In this document: positions 1 to 9,987 of the stretch, piece after piece | Layout: each line of letters opens with the position of its first letter | How positions within the stretch are numbered: the first letter of the stretch is position 1 | Assembly (NCBI GenBank): GCA_017311185.1 | Contig: JAESUZ010005092.1 | Location: 186,001-250,000, forward strand | Length of the DNA stretch: 64,000 nt | Direction of reading: 5' to 3' | Source of the DNA: Proteles cristata cristata | Lineage: Eukaryota; Chordata; Mammalia; Carnivora; Hyaenidae | Position numbers and translations under genes: made by a program | Notes under the pieces: generated by a model | The model's input: the letters and a program-made list of their open reading frames with translations, nothing else | What the model was told of the DNA's origin: nothing | Database searches by the model: none

Positions 1-424
1 TTTGGGCTGCAAAGTTTTAAGCATCATGATAGATCAATTTAATTCAACCAACATTGATTTATTCTTTTAATTAAACAAGCTTCCTGAGTGCCTAATCTGT
101 TAGCATGAAACATTATGGCATATGCTATGGGAGACAGAAGGATATAGAACCTTCCCTTGAGTAACTCGTAGTGGAGAAAGGAAGATGAGAAACACACCTA
201 TAGGTCTACAAAACAAAGGAGGAAGTGATGAGGACTCTAAGAGTGACAGGAATGTGATGCTGGAAAAGTCCAGAAAGGGGACAAGGGGCCCAGAGTTTCA
301 TGGACAAATGTGCTTGAGGTCATTAGGGTCTGTGCAGTGGTGAGAGGGACAAGTAAAAGGAGAGGGCATTTGAAGTTGAAGGAATGGTGTGACTTGGGAC
401 ACTGCTATAAAAATCATAGGTTGT
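1..424. other. Anonymous non-coding DNA
   Basis: I recognise no gene or repeat here. Short frames exist, but they are short and run into the adjoining SINE, so I do not call them coding. Confidence 0.5.
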
Positions 425-592
425 GGGGCACCTGGGTGGCTCAGTTGGTTGAGCATCCAACTATGGCTCAGGTCATGATCCCATGGTATGTGAGTTTGAG
501 CCCCACATGGAGCTCTCTCCTGGCAGTGCAAGGTGTGTTTCCAATCCTCCATTGCCCCTCCCCCACTCATGTTCTCTCTCTCTCAAAAATAT
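425..592 (+). mobile_element. CanSINE, old and diverged
   Basis: The head GGGGCACCTGGGTGGCTCAG and the tRNA-like segment through gagtttgagcccc are readable. A CT-rich stretch and a short A-rich end follow. Divergence is high and no clear target-site duplication flanks it, so it is an old copy. Confidence 0.85.
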
Positions 593-639
593 GACTAGAC
601 ATTGAAAGAGAAAGTCATGCATTGTGTTCAGGGAAAAGT

Positions 640-1090
640 CCATGTCAGGAATGCATGGCTGGTTGACTGTATGCTAGAACATCTGCTTGAAATATATAAA
701 GGAAGACTGAGGACCACGAAGGCCGCTCGACAGGATGGAATATGGAGGGTCTGGAATGCCATACTCGGAAGTCAGTGAGAGCTCATTAGAGGTAGAGGTA
801 GGTAGCCTAGGCCCCATGTTTCCTGAACTTGGGGTTTTATTCTGCAAGCAAGAGGAACAAGTGGAGGGTTTTAAGCCAGAAAGGAATGCATCCAGAATTG
901 GGCTTTAAGCAAATTATTTTGTCAGTTGAACACTGGACAAACTGAAGCCAAGGAGACAGGGGTGGGGTGAGGGTGGGCAGGGAGAGCAGTGTGGAGGCTG
1001 CTGCTCTAGTTCAGGTGGGAGGTGAAGAAAGAATGAGCTGGAGCCGGGAAGTGAGGATGGAGGGGAGTGGGTGGATTCAAGAGACATTAC
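640..1090 (-). mobile_element. LINE L2 relic, antisense
   Basis: The plus strand carries the typical antisense L2 wording: 'ggggttttattctgcaagcaa', 'ggagggttttaagcc', then 'gctgctctagttcaggtggga' and 'gtgggtggattcaagagacat'. This matches the internal 3' half of L2 as I remember it. It is too decayed to carry a reading frame. Confidence 0.65.
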
Positions 1091-1144
1091 GGCTCAGCGT
1101 CTTTCCCTGAATTTTGATCATTTACTACTCAAGACACAGTGTAT

Positions 1145-1360
1145 TGAAGAGGCTGAAGAGGTGTGACAGCCAGACAGGCAGAGGTTCAAATCCTACCTCT
1201 ACCACTCACCAGTATGAACAGTATGACTGAGCAAACCAGCTCATTTCCCCCCCCTGAGTCTCATTCCTAACATGAGCGTGAGAGACAGCCTCACAGTGCT
1301 GTCTTTATGATTAAATGAGAGAATGAACATGAAGTACTTCCTATGATGCATGGACCAGAA
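1145..1360 (+). mobile_element. MIR SINE relic
   Basis: The order of MIR blocks is kept: 'gaggttcaaatcctacctct' (tRNA-like), a degenerate central core, 'gattaaatgagagaatga' and 'gaagtacttcctatga'. It is an ancient mammalian SINE fragment in sense orientation. Confidence 0.75.
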
Positions 1361-1780
1361 GGTCCTAAATAAGGACTTGTACCAAAATTTCTCTCTACCA
1401 CCCAGATATTTTCCTGAATCACTATCTGCTCTGGCACTTGCCCAGACGCCTATAACTTGCTTGTATCCCTGACCTTGGACTTCGCTTTCTGTGTGCTGTA
1501 GCCTGCCTCTTCCTGGCCTCTCTGGATCCACTCTGTGGCCTGACTCTGATCTTTGATACCTGGACTCATTTTTGCTGGAGGTCTGTGCTGCATGTGGGCT
1601 ACTGAACCCTGGAAATGTGATACAAGCATAAAATACACAATGAATTTCAAAAATTAATTTGAAAAAACAAATGTAAAAGATCCCTTTTTCCCGAATGTGA
1701 AATATCTTATAAATCATGTTCTGATATTGATTGCCTATTGAAATGATATTTTGAATGTACTGAATTAAATAAAATATATG
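1361..1780. other. Anonymous AT-rich DNA
   Basis: No repeat family or gene recognised. A minus-strand open frame of 158 codons (1241-1717) overlaps it but runs into the MIR relic and has no recognisable protein features. Confidence 0.5.
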
Positions 1781-2414
1781 AAATTAACTTTACCTTGCAG
1801 CCCCTCTGGAAAACAGTGTGGAGGTTCCTCAAAAAATTAACAATAGACTCCCCTAGGACCCAGCAATAGCACTGCTAGGAATTTACCCAAGGGATACAGT
1901 AGTGCTGATGCATAGGGGGACATGGACCCCCAATGTTCATAAGCAGCACTCTCAACAATAGCCAAAACATGGAAAGAGCCCAAGTGTCCATCAACAGACA
2001 AATGGATCAAGAAAATGTGGTTTATCTATACAATGGAATACCTACATGACAATGAGAAAGAATGAAATCTGGCCATGTGTAGCAACATGGATGGAACTCG
2101 AGGGTGTTATGCTGAGCTAAATAAGTCAGGCAGAGAAGGACAGATACCATATGTTTGCACGTATAGGAGGATTAGGAGGAACTTAATGGAGGACCATGGG
2201 GGAGAAGAAGGGGAAAAATAGCTGGGGAGAGGGAGGGAGGCAAACCACAAGAGGCTCTTGAATGCTGAGAACAAACTGAGGGCTGATGGGGGTGGATGAG
2301 AGGGGAAGAGGGGAGATGGGCATGGAGGAGGGCACTTGTTGGGATGAGCACTAGGTGTTATATGGAAACCAACTTGACAATAAACTATTTAAGAGGAAAA
2401 AATTAACTTTACCT
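1781..2414 (+). mobile_element. 5'-truncated L1 insertion with 15-bp TSD
   Basis: The insert (1796-2399) starts in the last part of L1 ORF2 and runs through the 3' UTR to the end motif AACTTGACAATAAACTATTT. It is flanked by perfect 15-bp duplications (AAATTAACTTTACCT) at 1781-1795 and 2400-2414, so both ends are exactly defined. The ORF2 remnant is broken. The downstream duplication abuts the long pyrimidine microsatellite directly. Confidence 0.93.
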
Positions 2415-2415
2415 G

Positions 2416-2491
2416 TTTCTTTTCCTTCCTTCCTTCCTTCCTTCCTTCCTTCCTTCCTTTCTTTTTTCTTCCTTTCTTTTTTCTTCCTTTC

Positions 2492-2548
<57 letters not shown>

Positions 2549-2574
2549 TCTTTCTTTCTTCTCTTTCTTTTTTC

Positions 2575-2670
<96 letters not shown>

Positions 2671-2683
2671 TCTTTCTTTTTCT

Positions 2684-2735
<52 letters not shown>

Positions 2736-2749
2736 TTTCTTTTCTTTCT

Positions 2750-2797
<48 letters not shown>

Positions 2798-2822
2798 TTC
2801 TTTCTTTCTTTCTTTCTTTCTT
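2416..2822. repeat. Long (CCTT/CTTT/CT)n microsatellite
   Basis: About 400 bp of pure pyrimidine on the plus strand: first TTCC units, then CTTT units with small interruptions, a central (CT)n run near 2630-2663, then CTTT again. It is open in many frames on both strands (Lys/Glu/Arg or Phe/Leu/Ser repeats), but those frames are by-products of the repeat. A tract this long and pure is expected to vary in length. Confidence 0.97.
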
Positions 2823-2849
2823 AGTGGTGGCAACAAAGCCAAGTTTACC

Positions 2850-3170
2850 AGGGACTCAAGATGTGCTAGGCACTGTTCCAGGCATGGTACGTGGTCTGAG
2901 TGATTAAATCTTCCCCCAAATCCCATAAGATACTGTTATTAGCCTGATTTTACAGTTAAGAAAACTGGGGTTTAAAGGGTTTAAGATAAGGGTGCCTGGG
3001 TGGCTCAGTTGGTTAAACGTCCAGCTGTGCCTGGAGACTGCTTCAGATTCTGTGTCTCCCTCTCTCCCTGACTCTCCCCTGCTCACACTGTCTCTCTCCT
3101 TCAGAAACAAGTAAAACATTAAAAAAATTTTTAAGGGTTTAAGATAAACCCTTAAACACATGTTTTATAT
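2850..3170 (-). mobile_element. MIR relic split by a SINE
   Basis: The antisense MIR blocks 'tgtgctaggcactgttcca', 'gattttacagttaagaaaac' and 'ggggtttaaagggtttaag' are readable. The relic is interrupted at 2990-3132 by a CanSINE and resumes briefly after it. Confidence 0.65.
2975..3147 (+). mobile_element. Internally deleted CanSINE with 15-bp TSD
   Basis: Perfect duplications AAGGGTTTAAGATAA lie at 2975-2989 and 3133-3147. The element between them is only about 143 bp. It jumps from the head (…taaacgtcc) directly to the 'gcctggagactgcttcag' region, losing the B-box segment, yet keeps its CT stretch and A tail. The clean flanks show either insertion of a deleted transcript or a later internal deletion. 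Confidence 0.93.
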
Positions 3171-3206
3171 TTTTACTTTTTAAAATCTGGCTGCTAGAAA
3201 AATTTT

Positions 3207-3423
3207 TTTAAAAATTTAAAAATGTTTTTATTAATTTCTGATAGAAAGACAGTGTGAGCAAGGGAGGGTCAGAGAAAGAGGGAGATACAGGACGTGAAGC
3301 AGGCTCCAGACTCTGAGCGAGCTGTCAGCACAGAGCCCGACACGGGGCTCAAACCTATGAACCGTGAGATCATGACCTGAGCTGAAGTCGGACGCTTAAT
3401 CAACTGAGCCACCCAGGCGCCCC
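3207..3423 (-). mobile_element. CanSINE inserted in the tail of another SINE
   Basis: A full-length antisense copy ending in the head complement 'agccacccaggcgcccc'. It sits between the upstream target copy (3189-3206) and the poly-T tail of the next SINE. It therefore landed in that SINE's tail and is the younger of the two. Confidence 0.85.
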
Positions 3424-3455
3424 AAGGAAAAAAAAATTTTTAAGTGTTTATTTAT

Positions 3456-3492
<37 letters not shown>

Positions 3493-3668
3493 CCTGGGGA
3501 GGGACAGAGAGGGAGACAGAGAATCTGAAACAGGCTCCAGGCTCTGAGCTATAAGCACAAAACCTGATGTGAGACTTGAACCCATGAACTGATAGATCAT
3601 GAACTGAGCCAAAGTCAGACACTCAATCGACTGAACCACCCAGGTACCCCTGACTGCTAGAAAATTTT
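3424..3668 (-). mobile_element. CanSINE, older host of the nested pair
   Basis: Antisense copy with an expanded (GA)n block near 3460-3488 and a diverged head (ccacccaggtacccc). Its target duplications are split: GGCTGCTAGAAAAATTTT at 3189-3206 lies upstream of the nested SINE, and GACTGCTAGAAAATTTT at 3652-3668 lies downstream. This gives the order of insertion. Confidence 0.85.
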
Positions 3669-3810
3669 AAATTTTGTGTGTGCCTCCTCCTTATGGATTA
3701 TATTTATATTTAAATAATATTTCTATTGGAGGGTGCTAACCTGATCATGAGTCAAATCTGATCCCCTGCCTGCTTTGATGTGGTCCATAAGACAACAGTG
3801 GGTTTTACAT

Positions 3811-3848
3811 TTTATGTATGTATGTATGTATGTATGTATGTATGTATT
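3811..3848. repeat. (TATG)n microsatellite
   Basis: About eight tandem ATGT units, sitting in what was the poly-T tail region of the adjoining antisense SINE. Confidence 0.95.
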
Positions 3849-3997
3849 TAATGCTTATTTGTTTATTTTGAGGAGAGAGTGCAAGTGGAGGAAGAGGCAG
3901 AGAGAGAAGAGAGAGAAAATCCCATGAACCGTGAGATCATGACCAGAGCTGAAACCAAGAGTTGGACGTCCAACTGACTGAGCCACCCAGGTGCCCC
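3849..3997 (-). mobile_element. CanSINE with internal deletion
   Basis: Antisense copy of about 150 bp; the segment between the purine-rich part and 'catgaaccgtgagatcatga' is missing. Diverged target copies (ggttttacatttta at about 3801, ggtattacattttta at about 3999) enclose it and the tetranucleotide run. Confidence 0.85.
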
Positions 3998-4074
3998 AGG
4001 TATTACATTTTTAAGTGGCTGGAAAAAAAAAAAAAGAAAGAAAAGAAGACTAATATTTCAAGTTTCAGCGTTCC

Positions 4075-4240
4075 TAAATAAAGTTTTATTGGGACACAGC
4101 CACACATATTCATTTATACTGTGTATGGCTGGTTTTGTTTTACAACCGCAGAGTTGGACGGTGGCTACAATGACCTTACAGCCGCAAAACCCAAAATATA
4201 TACCATCTGGTCCTCTACAGAAAAAGCTTGCCAATCCCTC
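4075..4240 (-). mobile_element. hAT-Charlie MITE, MER1-like
   Basis: The plus strand reads 'aataaagttttattgggaca', 'acaaccgcagagttgga', 'ccgcaaaacccaaaatata' and 'cagaaaaagcttgccaatccc'. This is the inverted form of the family also found at 35866 and 49617. The family name MER1 is from memory; the class (Charlie-type non-autonomous DNA transposon) is firmer. Confidence 0.7.
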
Positions 4241-4877
4241 CTCTAGATCATTCTTGCAATTTTGGATCCTTCCTCTGTCCTGACCGCTAGCCCATGGATC
4301 CCATCCTGAATTAGTATCACTTCTCTATGACTTCTCCTGGATCATAGACTTCCTCAAGTGCCTGCCACACGGCTTTCTGACTCTGAACCCCCACTCTGTT
4401 TCCACAGGTCACCCCAGCCTGGACCAAATGTCACTCCCTCTCAGTCACTTGTAGCTGCCACATGAGGCTCACACTGAGGTGACTTGTATGTGATTATTAA
4501 GTGAGCCATTCTGCTTTGGGCTTGTGTCCTTAATGGTGCCATCTTGGTGTTTTGCCTCGTGTGGGTGGTGATTTGCTATAAAACAAGCACAAATGCACTG
4601 AAAACACCAGCTTCTGAGGCTCACAAATCGCTGCAGAAGACAGACAGACGGCAATGCTGCCATCGTGATGGGAGCAGCCATCTGCTATCACCAGCGTGGA
4701 GGATGTCGCTCAGGAAGCAGAATGTGGAGAGTGGAATGAAAACATCTGTTTTCAGGCTTGAATGTGGTGCCTCTGAAGAGAGTACAAGATGCTAACAGCA
4801 GACAAGAGGAGAGGTTCTGGGTCCCAGGAAAACTTCACAAAGGATACCTCCTTCAACCTTTGTGGATCATTAACACC
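4241..4877. other. Anonymous non-coding DNA
   Basis: No recognised repeat or gene. Short overlapping frames on both strands near 4470-4795 show no domain or signal that I recognise. Confidence 0.5.
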
Positions 4878-5210
4878 ATAAACTCCCTTCCTCCCTCCCT
4901 TCCTTCCTTCTTTAAATTTTAGTTAGTTAACAAACAGTGCAATATTGGTTTCAGGACTAAAGTTCGATGATTCATCACTTACATACAGCACCCAGTGTTC
5001 ATCACAACAAGCGCCCTCCTTAATGCCCATCCCCCATCTAGCCCATCCCCCCCACCTCTTTCTGTCAACCTTCAGTTTGTTCTCTAGCCTTAAGAGTCTC
5101 TGTATTTTGTTTCCCTCTTTCCTCTTCGCGTCCCACCCACCCCTGGCTTCCCATTTTCCATATGTTCATCTGTTTTGTTTCTTAAATTCCACATATGTAT
5201 AAACTCTCTT
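4878..5210 (-). mobile_element. L1 3'-UTR fragment with TSD
   Basis: Antisense L1 3' end: 'tagttagttaacaaacagtg', 'cacccagtgttcatcacaac' and 'tgttttgtttcttaaattcc'. Imperfect 12-bp duplications (ATAAACTCCCTT at 4878-4889, ATAAACTCTCTT at 5199-5210) flank it. Only about 310 bp of the L1 was copied. Confidence 0.85.
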
Positions 5211-5277
5211 TAAGAGATCTTTATTACTATTACTATAATAGAAATGCATGGTCATTGTTTTAAAAAAAAAAAATTGG

Positions 5278-5460
5278 GGGCGCCCGAGTAGCTCAGTTGG
5301 TTAAGCATCTGACTCTCGATTTTGGCTTAGGTCATGATCTCAAGGTTCGTGAGTTTGAGCCCTGTGTTAGGCTCTGCACTGATGGCGCAGAACTTGCGTG
5401 GGATTCTCTCTCTCTGCCCTTTCCCTGCTCGTGCTCTCTCTCTCTCAAAATAAGTAAATA
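5278..5460 (+). mobile_element. CanSINE, variant without the GAGCCTGGAGCCTG block
   Basis: Head 'ggcgcccgagtagctcag'. The middle reads 'gcgcagaacttgcgtgggat', a variant also seen at 59679 and, less clearly, at 30853, so a second older subfamily is present in the window. Confidence 0.85.
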
Positions 5461-6582
5461 AACCAATGAAAGAAAGAAAAAGAAACAAATGCCCTGTAAG
5501 ACTTGGATGCCATTTGGGCAGGGAGGGTATGAGGACCTAAATTGTACTTTCAAATAGATTATGCTTACTTTCAAATTATCACCCTTTTCCAATAATCTAA
5601 AGATCTTTTATTAGTCCTGGAGTTTTTCCCTGGCTGTTTCCATAGGATGATTTTTTTCTCAGGAAATTTTTACAGATCCAGTTCACTTAACTTCTCTGTG
5701 CTCCTCCAAATGCCAGGGATAGGCACAAATTAGGTTCAAGATTCTGACAAGCTAAACTGTGAGGCCATTGATGTCAGGAACTTTGCTGTTCTAACTTGGT
5801 GCAGTGATGCTGTGCCAAGCAGAGTGTCGGTCCCTATAGAAAACCCTTGTGTGTATGCAGGTCTCTTTCCTCCTCTAGATCTGGTGACCCAACCGATAAC
5901 CTGCAGCTGCCCACATCCAGCTTTGTTGTATCTTCCAACTATACATTCTTTCTCCCTTTATCCATTTTTCCACTCTAATCTGTGTCCATAGCCTCCGTCA
6001 CCCTACTCGTTCCTTCAGGTGCTCCCCTGGTCCTCAGGTCCTGTCACTTTAACTCTTACCTCCCCTATATCTCACTTGTTCAGGGCCAAGGTCTTGATAA
6101 AGGAGTTAGAAAAACAACTAGGAGCCAAGTTGCTAGTAACCCAAACAAATGAAGATGCAACCACATAGCTCCTGAGACATGGAGAGAATAGTGGTTCTTG
6201 TCTTCGTGAAGCCTTACATTTCTAGTTGTCTGTTGTTTGTGCATTTAGAATAAACTCCTCTTTGCTGGGGCCATTTGAAATGGGTTTGTTCCTTGACACT
6301 CAGTGTGCCTTTAGCAAAGCAATCCACATTCTCCCAAATAACAATAGTTTCAGAGGTTCTTCTGTGCCTTTAGGTTTGACTGGAGTCCATTTCCTTTGGT
6401 AGTGGGAGCTGATGGTCTTATTTACTGATATTATCCAGGCCAAAGGGAAGTCATCTAGTGTTTTTGTGATGTATCATCTCTATAGCTCGAGGCAAGCGAA
6501 TGAAGCTTCTGTTTTCATCCTTGGAGACAGTGGGAATATCTTAGCATTTTTATCTGTATGGCTTTGTGACCATCTCAATTAT
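5461..6582. other. Anonymous non-coding DNA
   Basis: No confident repeat or gene. Contains only short frames; nothing suggests an exon. Confidence 0.5.
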
Positions 6583-7330
6583 TCATTCATTCAATCCTTT
6601 ATTTGTTCAGTGACTATCTATTGATATCATCTATGAGCTGAAGAATATGCTGGGATGAGGGATGCCCTGTTGAAAAGTTTCCAGTTCACATGGGCATTCT
6701 GGTGGATGACGACAAATATTAAACCACAAGAAAAAGATCAGGTAGAAATGAGGCAATGCAGAACATGAAAACAGATGGTGTTGTTAGTAGGTGGCTGTTT
6801 TTACTTGGGTAGCCAGGGAAGGCCCTTCTAAGAAGCCAATGTCTGAATGTCAAGGAAGGGTCAGCTATGTGGAGGGCAGGGGAGTTCAGATGAGATCAGT
6901 CTTAAGATGAGATCAAGCATGGGGCGCCTGGGTGGCTTAGTCAGTTAAGCGTCTGACTTTCGCTTAGGTCATGATCTCGCAGTTCGCGGGTTTGAGCCCC
7001 GCGTCGGGCTCTGTGCTGACTGCCAGCTCAGAGCCTGGAGCCTGTTTCAGTCTGTGACTCCCTCTCTCTCTGACCCTCCCCTGCTCACGCTGTCTCTCTC
7101 TCTCTCCTAAAAATAAATAAAATATTTTAAAAAATTAAAAAAAATTAAAAAAAAAAAAGATGAGATCAAGCATGATATGTTCAAGGGACAGAAAGCAGGT
7201 CACTAGGGCTGGGATGTGGTGGGTAGAGGAAAAGTGAAAAGTGAGAACAGAATGTGGGTAGGGTCACATCATGTAGGGCTTTGTAAGTCAAGGAAAGAAG
7301 ATTATTCTAAGTACTATATGGGTACCCTTG
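6583..7330 (-). mobile_element. LINE L2 relic, antisense, split by a SINE
   Basis: Begins with the inverted L2 end 'attcattcattcaatccttt', passes 'gatgccctgttgaaaagttt' and 'ggcattctggtggatgac', and after the SINE continues with 'catgtagggctttgtaagtc' and 'gattattctaag'. It is the 3' region of L2, heavily decayed. Confidence 0.7.
6904..7173 (+). mobile_element. Young CanSINE with perfect 17-bp TSD
   Basis: Duplications AAGATGAGATCAAGCAT at 6904-6920 and 7157-7173 are identical. The body carries the subfamily words 'gactttcgcttaggtcat', 'gtgctgactgccagctcag' and 'cctgtttcagtctgtgactc', shared with the copies at 13127, 23241, 42588, 44281 and 61965. The A-rich tail has simple AATAAA/AAATT variation. 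Confidence 0.96.
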
Positions 7331-7344
7331 GAGGCCCCTTCTGT

Positions 7345-7842
7345 TTAAAAAACAGTCTCACTCAAGGTATAATTTACATACCATAAAATTCGCCTTCAGT
7401 GTATAATTAAATGCTTTGTCGTAAATTTGCAGAGGTGTGCGGCCATCAGCACTACTCCATTTTAGAAGGTTTTCATTATCTCAAAGAGATCCCTCCTGCT
7501 CCTTTGCAGCTTCCTGACCCCAGCACTTGGCAACTACTAATGTACTTTCTGTCTCTGTAGGTTTGCTTTAACGGGATCTTCCATGTAAAAGGAATCATAT
7601 AATATGTAGGGTTTTGTGTTTGGTTTCCTTTTATGAGTTTTTGAGATTCATCCATGCTGTAACTTGTATCAGTATATCATTACTTATCCCTCCATCTTTA
7701 TTTTTTGACCGAGAACTAGCTCATTGTAAGACCAGCCCAAATTTTTGAGTTTTTTTGTTTTTTAAATACATTCACCAGTTTATGGATATTAGGCCTGTTT
7801 CTAGTTTATAGGTATTATAAATAATAACAAATAACAAAAGAA
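7345..7842 (-). mobile_element. Old L1 (L1M-type) antisense fragment
   Basis: The plus strand reads 'ataccataaaattcgcctt', 'aatttgcagaggtgtgcggcc', 'cttggcaactactaatgtac' and 'catccatgctgtaacttgta', the inverted 3' region of ancient L1s. A young L1 interrupts it at 7860. Confidence 0.75.
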
Positions 7843-9782
7843 AAACACTGGAAGGTTTTTTTTTTTACACAAATAGTGTATTGTTAAATTAGTTTCCACA
7901 TAACACCTAGTGCTCATCCCCACAAGTGTCCTCCTCCATGCCCATCCCCCCTCCCCCCACATCCATCAGTCTTCAGTTTTTGTCAGCATTCAAGAGTCTC
8001 TCATGGTTTGCCTCTCTCCCTTTCCCCCACCATTTCCCCACTTCTTCTCCCCCTTGTTCCTCCATCAAGTTCCTCCTAATCCTCCTATACGTGCAAACAT
8101 ATGATATTTGTCCTTCTCTGCCTGACTTATTTCGCTCAGCATAACACCCTCAAGGTCCATCCATGTTGCTACACATGGCCAGATTTCATTGTTTCTCATT
8201 GTCATGTAGTATTCCATGGTATAGATAAACCACATCTTCTTGATCCATTCATCTGTTGATGGACACTTAGGCTCTTTCCAGGTTTTAGCTATTGTGGAGA
8301 GTGCTGCTATGAACATTGGGGTACATGTGCTCCTATGCATCAGCATTTCTGTATCTCTTGGGTAAATTCCTAGCAGTGCTATTGCTGGGTCATAGGGGAG
8401 TTCTATTGTTAGTTTCCTTAGGAACCTCCACACTGTTTTCCAGAGGGGCTGTACCAGTTTACATTCCCACCAACAGTGTAGGAGGGTGCCCGTTTCTCCA
8501 CATCCTCGCCAGCATCTAGAGTTCTCTGATTGGCTCATTTTAGCCACTCTGACTGGCGTGAGGTGGTATCTCAGTGTGGTTTTGATTTGTATTTCCCTGA
8601 TGAGGAGGGATGCTGAGCATCGTTTCATGTGTCTGTTGGCCATCTGGATGTCCTCTTTGGAGAAGTGTCTGTTCATATCTTCTGCCCATTTCTTCAATGG
8701 GTTGTTTGTTTTTCGGGCGTGTAGTTTGGTGAGTTCCTTGTAGATTCTGGATATCAACCCTTTATCTGATATGTCATTTGCAACTATCTTTTCCCATTCC
8801 GTTGGTTGCCTGTTAGTTTTGTGGGTTGTTTCCTTTGCTGTGCAGAAGCTTTTAATCTTGATGAGGTCCCAATCGTTTATTTTTGCTCTTGATTCCCTTG
8901 CTTTTGGGGATGTGTCAAGTAAGAAGTTGCTGCGGTAGAGGTCAAGGAGGATGTTTCCTGCTTTCCCCTCTAGGGTGTTGATAGTTTCCTGTCTCACGTT
9001 CAGGTCCTTTATCCATTTTGAGTTTATTTTTGTGCATGGTGAGAAAATGATCTAGTTTCATTTTTTGCATGTTGCTGTCCACTTCTCCCAACACCATCTG
9101 TTAAAGAGGCTGTCTTTTTTCCATTGGATACTCTTTCCTGCTTTGTCAAAGACTAGTTGGCTGTATACTTTTGGGTCCACTTCTGAGTTCTCAATTCTGT
9201 TCCATTGGTCTATGAGTCTGTTTTTGTGCCAATACCATATTGTCTTGATGATGACAGCTTTGTAGTAGAGGCTAAAGTCTGGGATGGTGATACCTCCCGT
9301 TTTGGTTTTATTTTTCAGGATTACTTTGGCTATTCGGGGTCTTTTGTGGTTCCATCTAAGTTTTAGGATAGTTTGTTCTAGTTTTGAGAAGTATGCTGGT
9401 GCAATTTTGGTTGGAATTGCATTGAATGTGTAGATAGCTTTGGGTAGTAATGACATCTTAAATATTTATTCTTCCAATCCATGAGCATGGAATGTTTTTC
9501 CATTTCTTTGTGTCTTCTTCAATTTCCTTCATAAGTTTTCTATAGTTTTCATCATACAGATCTCTTGTATCCTTGGTTAGGTTTATTCCGAGGTATTTTA
9601 TGGTTTTTTGTGCAATTGTGAATGGGATCAGTTTCTTGATTTCTCTTTCTGTTGCTTCATTGTTGGTGTATAAAAATGCAACCAATTTCTGTACGTTGAT
9701 TTTGTACCCTGCAACTTGGCTGAATTCTTGGATCAGTTCTAGTAGGCTTCTGGTGGAGTCTGTCGAAACCCTGGAAGGTTTT
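7843..9782 (-). mobile_element. Young 5'-truncated L1, 1.9 kb, antisense
   Basis: Starts with the inverted poly-A tail at 7856 and runs through the 3' UTR into ORF2. It is cut off in the part of ORF2 between the reverse transcriptase core and the C-terminal domain. Duplications AAACACTGGAAGGTTTT (7843-7859) and AAACCCTGGAAGGTTTT (9766-9782) differ at one base. The L1 landed in an older L1 relic. Confidence 0.93.
8065..9685 (-). pseudogene. L1 ORF2 C-terminal remnant with two frameshifts
   Basis: Three consecutive minus-strand frames (9685-9458, 9456-9058, 8997-8065) together cover the C-terminal part of L1 ORF2p, downstream of the reverse transcriptase. Frame breaks lie near 9457 and between 8997 and 9058, both at short base losses relative to the sister copies at 15 and 27 kb. 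The C-terminal zinc-knuckle pattern CX3CX7HX4C ([18 protein letters not shown]) is intact in the last frame. The endonuclease and reverse transcriptase cores are absent, so the copy cannot move itself. Confidence 0.9.
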
Positions 9783-9789
9783 AAAAAAT

Positions 9790-9987
9790 TTTTTTGTTAT
9801 TTTTTTAAGTGCTTATTTAGTTTTGAGGGGGCGACGGGGGGGGGAGAGAGAGAGAGGGAGAGAAGGAGAGAGAATTTTAAGCAGTCTCCACACTCAGCAC
9901 ACACCCTGATGCGGGGCTCGATTCCACGACCTTGGGATCCTGACCTGAGCCGAAATCAAGAGTTGGAAGCTCAACCCCAGGCACCCC
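9790..9987 (-). mobile_element. CanSINE, diverged, with a G run
   Basis: Antisense copy; the purine stretch contains a G-rich run near 9826-9844, and the head complement is shortened to 'aaccccaggcacccc'. Flanking duplication not clear. Confidence 0.8.

Noticed and set aside
2351..2926. Frames of 182 and 191 codons on opposite strands
   Set aside because: They are translations of the CTTT/GAAA microsatellite (Lys/Glu/Arg or Phe/Leu/Ser repeats), with no coding signal outside it.
6921..7000. tRNA-like heads of SINEs as possible tRNA genes
   Set aside because: The tRNA-related part is followed by the SINE body and A tail and flanked by insertion duplications; these are retroposons, not tRNA genes.
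8065..8997. 310-codon minus-strand frame, the longest in the window
   Set aside because: It is the C-terminal end of L1 ORF2 in a truncated copy with frameshifts upstream, not a host gene or an active element.
9826..9844. G-rich run as a possible quadruplex regulatory site
   Set aside because: It is a local expansion in the purine stretch of a decayed SINE and lacks four separated G runs.
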